Positions 4,720-9,406 of a stretch of 9,406 nucleotides of DNA are shown here, piece by piece. This DNA is from GCA-020356105 sp041602815 (GTDB taxonomy: Bacteria > Pseudomonadota > Alphaproteobacteria > UBA8366 > JADFVY01), in contig JBFIFO010000145.1 in the NCBI GenBank assembly GCA_041602815.1, forward strand, positions 1 to 9,406. The letters are read 5' to 3'. Numbering within the stretch: position 1 is the first letter of the stretch; every line of letters starts with the position of its first letter. Both the position numbers and the translations under genes were made by a program. Under the pieces are notes generated by a model, which searched no databases, was not told the origin of the DNA, and worked only from the letters and a program-made list of their open reading frames with translations.

Positions 4720-7457
4720 GCGGGCGCCAGCCGATCGCATTCGCCGTCAACGGACACCCCGTGACCGTGACCGCCGGGCCGGCGACGCGGCTCAGCGACG
4801 TTCTGCGCGAGGAACTGGCGCTGACCGGCACCAAGGTCGGCTGCGAGGCCGGCGACTGCGGCGCCTGCACCGTGCTGCTCGACGGCGCGCAGGTGTGCGC
4901 CTGCCTGATGCCCGTCGCCCAGGTCGCCGGGCGCTCCGTGCAGACCGTCGAGGGGTTGGCCGGGGATCCGGCGGCACGGCGGCTGCAGGAGTCGTTCCAT
5001 CGCCACAATGCCGCGCAGTGCGGGATGTGCACGCCCGGCATGCTGATGGCCGCGGCCGACCTGCTGCGCCGGCAGCCGCACCCCGACGAGCGACAGGTCA
5101 AGGACGCGCTGGCCGGCGTGCTGTGCCGCTGCACCGGCTACTGGGCGATCGTCCGCGCGGTCCTCGATGCCGGCAGTGCGACGCAGCCCGTCGCGCCGGC
5201 TGCGGGCCGGGCGGTCGGCGCGGCGATGCCGAAGGTCGACGGCATGGCCAAGGTGGCGGGGACCGAGATCTATGCCGCCGACGCGGCGCCGGAGGGCGCA
5301 TTGTGGCTGCGGGCCGTACGGTCGCCGCATGCGCGGGCGCGGTTCACGATCGGGGCGCTGGACGCGCTGCATGCCCGCTTCCCCGGACTCGTCCGGGTAC
5401 TGACCGCGGGCGATGTCCCGGGGCGCAACGGCTTCGGCATCTACCCGCACATCAAGGACCAGCCGGTCCTGGCGGCGGGCGTGGTGCGCCATCGCGGCGA
5501 GCCGGTCGCGGCGCTGGTCGGCGATGCGGCGACGATCCGGGCCGTGCGCGACTGCGACGTGCCGGTCGCGTGGGAGCCGCTCGACCCGGTCGCCGGCATC
5601 GACGGCGGGCTGGCGGCCGCGGCCCCGCTGGTGCAGGACGACCGGCCCGGCAACATCCTGTCCCGGGGCCGCCTGCAAAGGGGGGACCCGGACGGCGCGC
5701 TGGCGGCGGCCGCGCACGTTGCCGAGGCGCACGTGCGGACCCGCGCCGTCGAGCACGCCTATATCGAGCCGGAGGCCGGCTGGGCGCGCCGGGCCGGCGA
5801 CCGCCTGGAGCTGTTCGTGACCACTCAGTCGCCCTATATGGACCGCGACGAGACCGCTGCGGTCCTCGGCATCGAACCCGAACGCGTACGGATCATCCCG
5901 TCGGCCTGCGGCGGCGGGTTCGGCGGCAAGCTCGACCTGTCGGTGCAGCCGCTGCTGGCCGTTGCCGCCTGGCTGCTCGACCGGCCGGTGCGCTGCGTCT
6001 ACACCCGCCCGGAGTCGATGATGTCGACCACCAAGCGGCACCCGTCCCGGATGACGGCCCGGGCCGGCTGCGACGCCGAGGGGAATCTGACCGCGTACGA
6101 CTTCAGCGGCGATTTCGATACCGGGGCGTACGCCTCGTGGGGGCCGACCGTCGCCGACCGCGTGCCGATCCATGCCAGCGGCCCCTATCGCGTCCCCAAC
6201 GTACGGGCGGTGACGCGGGCGGTCCTGACCAACATGGTGCCGTCGGGCGCGTTCCGCGGCTTCGGGGTGCCGCAATGCGCGCTGGTGCACGAGGCGCTGA
6301 TGGATGCGCTGGCCGCGAAATGCGCGATCGATCCGCTGCAGTTCCGTTTGATCAACGCGCTCCGGCCGGGCGACGCGATCTCGACCGGCCATGTGCTCGA
6401 CGCCAGCGCCGGACAGGTGCCGTGCCTGGAGGCGCTGCGCCCGCGCTGGAACGAGTGGCGCGCCGCCGCGGACGTCTTCAATCGCGACGGCGGGTCGGTG
6501 CGCCGCGGCGTCGGCATCGGCAGCGTCTGGTACGGCTGCGGCAACACCGCGATGTCCAACCCGTCGACCATGCATCTGGGCCTGGGCCCCGACGGCACGG
6601 TGACGCTGTACAGCGGCGCGGTCGACATCGGCGAGGGCGCCAACACGGTGCTTGTCCAGATCGCCGCCGACGCGCTCGGCGTGTCCGCCGCGGCGCTGCG
6701 TTACGTGATGGGCGACACCGACCGGACCGCCGATGCCGGCAAGACCTCGGGATCCCGCCAGACCTATATCTCCGGCCGGGCGGCGCAGCGCGCGGGCGAG
6801 GACCTGCGGGCCCAGCTGCTGCGCCTGACCAATGCCGGCGCGCAGGCCGCGGTCGAGCTGGCGGCCGGGCGGGTCATCGTGCGCGACGGCGACGCCGTCC
6901 ATCGCATCGACCTGCGCGACATGCCCCGGGACCGGCGCGGCGACGTGCTGAGCGGCGCGGGCACGTTCGATCCGCCGACCACCCCGCTTGACGGGAACGC
7001 GCAGGGCAAGCCATATGGCACCTTCGGGTTCGGCGCGCAGATCGCCCTCGTCGAGGTGGATCTGGCGCTCGGCCGGGTCGCGGTCCTCGGCATGGCGGCG
7101 GCGCATGATGTCGGCCGGGCGATCAACCCGGCCCAGCTGGAAGGCCAGATCCACGGCGGGATCGCCCAGGGGCTGGGTTATGCGCTGATGGAGGAGTACG
7201 TGCCCGGACGTACGGAAAACCTGCACGATTACCTGATCCCCACCGTCGGCGACCTGCCGCCGATCGAGGTGATGCTGATCGAGGAACCCGAACCGACCGG
7301 ACCGTACGGCGCCAAGGGCATCGGCGAGCACTCGCTGATTCCGACGGCGCCGGCGATCCTCGGCGGGATCGCGCACGCCACCGGCGTCCGACTCGCCGAG
7401 GTGCCGGCGACGCCGGCCCGCGTCCGCGCGGCGCTGCGGGCGAACGGCCATGTCTGA
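4716..7457 (+). CDS. Fused [2Fe-2S] / molybdopterin catalytic subunit of a molybdenum hydroxylase
   Basis: Catalytic subunit (913 residues) that inserts a water-derived oxygen at a carbon of an aromatic heterocycle or aldehyde. Residues 1-155 are the iron-sulfur part. The plant-type cluster uses C43, C48, C51 and C63; the helical cluster uses C102, C105, C137 and C139 (QCGMC and LCRCTG). After a short linker, residues about 170-913 are the molybdopterin part: Q371 (TTQSPY), GGGFGGK at 399-405, GAFRGFGVPQ at 511-520, DAGKTSGSRQTY at 673-684, and the catalytic base E871 in GIGEHS. Compared with bovine xanthine oxidase from memory, the E802 position is Leu406, while R482 and F516 line up with R880 and F914; xanthine is therefore an unlikely substrate. 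In most bacterial relatives the two parts are separate proteins; fusion is known in Desulfovibrio aldehyde oxidoreductase, of similar size. GAGGG at 4705-4709 precedes the ATG. No N-terminal Tat signal is present, so it is cytoplasmic. The nicotinate-type substrate is inferred from context. Confidence 0.93.
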   Translation: MSGRQPIAFAVNGHPVTVTAGPATRLSDVLREELALTGTKVGCEAGDCGACTVLLDGAQVCACLMPVAQVAGRSVQTVEGLAGDPAARRLQESFHRHNAAQCGMCTPGMLMAAADLLRRQPHPDERQVKDALAGVLCRCTGYWAIVRAVLDAGSATQPVAPAAGRAVGAAMPKVDGMAKVAGTEIYAADAAPEGALWLRAVRSPHARARFTIGALDALHARFPGLVRVLTAGDVPGRNGFGIYPHIKDQPVLAAGVVRHRGEPVAALVGDAATIRAVRDCDVPVAWEPLDPVAGIDGGLAAAAPLVQDDRPGNILSRGRLQRGDPDGALAAAAHVAEAHVRTRAVEHAYIEPEAGWARRAGDRLELFVTTQSPYMDRDETAAVLGIEPERVRIIPSACGGGFGGKLDLSVQPLLAVAAWLLDRPVRCVYTRPESMMSTTKRHPSRMTARAGCDAEGNLTAYDFSGDFDTGAYASWGPTVADRVPIHASGPYRVPNVRAVTRAVLTNMVPSGAFRGFGVPQCALVHEALMDALAAKCAIDPLQFRLINALRPGDAISTGHVLDASAGQVPCLEALRPRWNEWRAAADVFNRDGGSVRRGVGIGSVWYGCGNTAMSNPSTMHLGLGPDGTVTLYSGAVDIGEGANTVLVQIAADALGVSAAALRYVMGDTDRTADAGKTSGSRQTYISGRAAQRAGEDLRAQLLRLTNAGAQAAVELAAGRVIVRDGDAVHRIDLRDMPRDRRGDVLSGAGTFDPPTTPLDGNAQGKPYGTFGFGAQIALVEVDLALGRVAVLGMAAAHDVGRAINPAQLEGQIHGGIAQGLGYALMEEYVPGRTENLHDYLIPTVGDLPPIEVMLIEEPEPTGPYGAKGIGEHSLIPTAPAILGGIAHATGVRLAEVPATPARVRAALRANGHV

Positions 7458-8898
7458 GCGGCAGCGCAAACGCGACAAGGACGCGGGCATCGTGACCTGT
7501 GACGCCTGCCCGGTGCTGTGCCGGATCCGCGAGGGTCGGGCCGGCGCCTGCGACCGCTATGCCAACCGGGACGGCCGCCTGATGCGGGTCGACCCGGTGG
7601 TGATCGTGCAGAGCATGGCCGAGTCGGAGGGCCGGCTGACGCCGTTCCTGAGCAGCGTCGACGAGTGGGACGGCGACATCATGCCGCGCGAAACCACGCT
7701 GACCGGGATCGGCGCCGGGACCACCTACCCGGACTACAAGCCGGCGCCGTTCATCGTCTCCAGTGTCCATGACGGGGTCGACATGGTGACCGTCGTCACC
7801 GAGGGCATCTTCAGCTATTGCGGCGCCAAGGTGAAGATCGACACCGACCGGTTCATCGGCCCCGAACAGGCCACGGTCCGCTGCGAAGGCGAGCCGGTCG
7901 GCCATGTCACCACCGCCGAGTACGGCTCGCAGATGCTGGCCCTCGGCGGCGTGCGGCACTTCACCGGCGGCAGCAAGGCGGAGGGCGCGGCGACGTGCCG
8001 GATGATGCTGTCGCTGTGCAACAAGCGGGCGGTCGAGCTCTCCGTCGACGGCGGTGCCGAGCTGGTGCTGCAGGCGGACCGCCCGCCGGTGGTCAACGGC
8101 ATAAGCGAGGAGCGCATGCGGGTCGGCTGCGGCTCCGCCGCCATCGGCATGTTCGCGCAGCAGTGGTACGGCCGCGTCGACGAGGTGATCGTCGTCGACG
8201 ATCACATTACCGGCGTGCTGTCGGAGCACCAGGCGGGCCGCTTCCTCGGCATGCCGCCGACGGGCATACGCGTACGGGGGCGGCGGTCGACGCCGGGCCG
8301 CTATTTCAAGGTGGCGGAGCCGGGCACCGGCTGGGGCGGCACCGACGTGACCGACCCGCTGACCATCATCGACTCGGTCGACCCGGCGGTCGCCCGGCCC
8401 GGCCTGCGCCTGCTGATGGTCAGCACCACCGGGCAGGACGCCGGCTATTACGTCCTCGACGATGCGCTTGTGCCGGTGCCGGCGGCCATGCCGGAGGAGA
8501 TCTCCCGGGTGGTGGAGCGGATCGGCGAGAACTGCGAGCCGGCACTGACCTCGGTGCTGTTCGTGGCCGGCGCCGGCGGCAGCCTGCGCGCCGGGGTGAC
8601 CGAGAACCCGGTCGGCCTGACGCGCTCGGTCAAGGACGCGCTGACGCGCGTCACCTGCGGTGGCGTACCCGTGTACGTATGGCCCGGCGGCGGCATCACC
8701 GTGATGGTCGACGTCGCGCGCATGCCGGACAACGCGTTCGGCTCGGTGCCGACGCCGGCCCTGGTCGGGCCGATCGAGTTCACCATGCGCCGCGAGGACT
8801 ACCGGGCGCTCGGCGGCCACATGAACAGCATCCGCGATTTCGATGACGCCACGCGGGCCGCCGACACGCGGCTGACGAGGCGCCGCAGGGACGGCTGA
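7450..8898 (+). CDS. hnr: 6-hydroxynicotinate reductase-like iron-sulfur protein
   Basis: Resembles proteins annotated as 6-hydroxynicotinate reductase, which in Eubacterium barkeri reduces 6-hydroxynicotinate to 1,4,5,6-tetrahydro-6-oxonicotinate using reduced ferredoxin and contains covalent flavin and Fe-S clusters. The 482-residue protein begins with a ferredoxin-like C17-x2-C20-x3-C24-x9-C34 motif (CDACPVLCRI). Seven other cysteines follow at 124, 145, 183, 190, 227, 362 and 403. Glycine-rich stretches such as VWPGGGITVMVDV at 410-422 and FVAGAGGSLRAGVTENP at 371-387 lie in the C-terminal half. No membrane segment or signal peptide is visible. The ATG lies inside the end of the hydroxylase gene (8-bp overlap) without a strong ribosome binding site, so translation is probably coupled. 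Standing directly after a molybdenum hydroxylase, it likely reduces the hydroxylated ring. Identification rests on remembered family sequence features and on context; the exact substrate is unknown. Confidence 0.7.
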   Translation: MSERQRKRDKDAGIVTCDACPVLCRIREGRAGACDRYANRDGRLMRVDPVVIVQSMAESEGRLTPFLSSVDEWDGDIMPRETTLTGIGAGTTYPDYKPAPFIVSSVHDGVDMVTVVTEGIFSYCGAKVKIDTDRFIGPEQATVRCEGEPVGHVTTAEYGSQMLALGGVRHFTGGSKAEGAATCRMMLSLCNKRAVELSVDGGAELVLQADRPPVVNGISEERMRVGCGSAAIGMFAQQWYGRVDEVIVVDDHITGVLSEHQAGRFLGMPPTGIRVRGRRSTPGRYFKVAEPGTGWGGTDVTDPLTIIDSVDPAVARPGLRLLMVSTTGQDAGYYVLDDALVPVPAAMPEEISRVVERIGENCEPALTSVLFVAGAGGSLRAGVTENPVGLTRSVKDALTRVTCGGVPVYVWPGGGITVMVDVARMPDNAFGSVPTPALVGPIEFTMRREDYRALGGHMNSIRDFDDATRAADTRLTRRRRDG

Positions 8899-8902
8899 GG
8901 CG

Positions 8903-9406
8903 ATGCCAGGCCCGGTCGCAGCGCTGCTGCCCGACGGGCGCCGGTTGCATCTGCAGCACGGTCCCATCGACCTCGTCATCGAGGGATGCGGGCCGCAGGA
9001 CGAGCTGGCGGTCGCCTACCGCCAGGCCGACGCGCGCTTCCGGACCATTCTCGACGAGCTCGTCGGCGAGCTGCCGCGCTTGCGCCGGCCGGCCGGCCCG
9101 GACATATCGGAGGCGGATTTCCACGGACCGACGGCGCGCCGCATGGCGCGGGCAGTACGCCCCCATCGCGCCAACTTCATCACGCCGATGGCGGCGGTCG
9201 CCGGTGCCGTGGCCGACGAGATCCTGGCGGCGATGTGCGCGGGGCGCCGGCTGAGCCGCGCCTATGTCAACAATGGCGGCGATATCGCGCTGCACCTGGC
9301 ACCGGGGCAGCGCTATGCGGCGGGGCTGGTAGACCGCCACGACCGAACCCGGCCGAGAGGGAGCTGCACGATCTCCCACGACATGCCGGTCCGCGACATC
9401 GCCACC
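8903..9406 (+). CDS. UPF0280 family protein (ApbE-related), 3' end outside the window
   Basis: The first 168 residues are visible and the frame stays open to the last base, so the gene continues beyond 9406. FITPMAAVAGAVADEIL at 92-108 and NNGGDIAL at 123-130 are the signature stretches of UPF0280 proteins, which are structurally related to ApbE, the FAD:protein FMN transferase. SHDMPVRDIAT at the window edge is where the family continues into its C-terminal half. The function of UPF0280 is not established. The ApbE kinship and its place four bases behind the reductase gene suggest that it attaches or handles flavin on that enzyme, which is inference. The ATG at 8903 follows AGGGA at 8887-8891 and GAGG at 8897-8900, the latter overlapping the reductase stop. 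No ApbE-type signal peptide is present, so it would act in the cytoplasm. Confidence 0.8.
   Translation, partial: MPGPVAALLPDGRRLHLQHGPIDLVIEGCGPQDELAVAYRQADARFRTILDELVGELPRLRRPAGPDISEADFHGPTARRMARAVRPHRANFITPMAAVAGAVADEILAAMCAGRRLSRAYVNNGGDIALHLAPGQRYAAGLVDRHDRTRPRGSCTISHDMPVRDIAT

Noticed and set aside
3874..7457. Xanthine dehydrogenase (xdhAB) assignment
   Set aside because: The Glu that follows GGGFGGK in xanthine enzymes is Leu here, the subunit fusion pattern differs, and no purine genes are nearby.
3874..7457. Aerobic-type CO dehydrogenase (coxMSL) assignment
   Set aside because: The catalytic subunit lacks a CoxL-type AYxCSFR active-site loop: the equivalent stretch reads SGAFRGFG, and the Fe-S part is fused.
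4602..7490. 962-codon open frame on the minus strand opposite the molybdenum hydroxylase
   Set aside because: Arg/His/Gln/Asp-rich low-information translation with no recognisable domain, lying antisense to a gene with complete cofactor motifs. It is a by-product of high GC.
7123..8979. Long minus-strand frame opposite the reductase gene
   Set aside because: Same antisense composition artefact; no motif, and it crosses gene boundaries on the other strand.
8780..9379. 199-codon minus-strand frame near the right end
   Set aside because: The plus-strand frame here carries UPF0280 signatures; the minus-strand frame has none.

Overview
This window is about 70% G+C, with tight operons and long spurious antisense frames. 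It looks like chromosomal DNA from a high-GC proteobacterium, most likely an alphaproteobacterium (Rhodospirillales or Rhizobiales type). That placement is inferred from gene types and base composition, not from a marker gene. I see no tRNA, rRNA, CRISPR array, insertion sequence or phage gene.

Layout: (a) 55-1918, plus strand: the two membrane subunits of a TRAP transporter, a DctQ-type small permease followed by a DctM-type large permease. No substrate-binding subunit is in view, so it may lie upstream. (b) 1931-3160, minus strand, convergent with the transporter: a metal-dependent amidohydrolase of the imidazolonepropionase-like / Xaa-Pro-dipeptidase-like group, with a likely GTG start. 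(c) 3161-3292: a divergent control region. (d) 3293-3739, plus strand: a MarR-family regulator. (e) 3740-3873: a promoter region with a perfect TTGACA -35 element and an imperfect 18-bp inverted repeat where a repressor could sit. (f) 3874-9406, plus strand: a tightly coupled four-gene operon. It encodes a FAD subunit of a molybdenum hydroxylase, a fused [2Fe-2S]/molybdopterin subunit of the same enzyme, a 6-hydroxynicotinate reductase-like iron-sulfur protein, and a UPF0280 (ApbE-related) protein cut by the window edge. Junctions are a 4-bp overlap, an 8-bp overlap and a 4-bp gap.

Reading of the system: a molybdenum hydroxylase followed by a 6-hydroxynicotinate reductase-like enzyme suggests a 'hydroxylate the N-heteroaromatic ring with water, then reduce it' route. 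That is the logic of nicotinate fermentation in Eubacterium barkeri (nicotinate dehydrogenase, 6-hydroxynicotinate reductase carrying covalent flavin, enamidase). The UPF0280 protein could attach or handle flavin on the reductase. The MarR protein resembles the NicR/BpsR type that controls nicotinate genes. The amidohydrolase could open the reduced ring or process a downstream amide, and the TRAP system could import the carboxylate substrate. Gene families and operon structure are seen directly. The substrate, the flavin link and the roles of the amidohydrolase and transporter are inferences.
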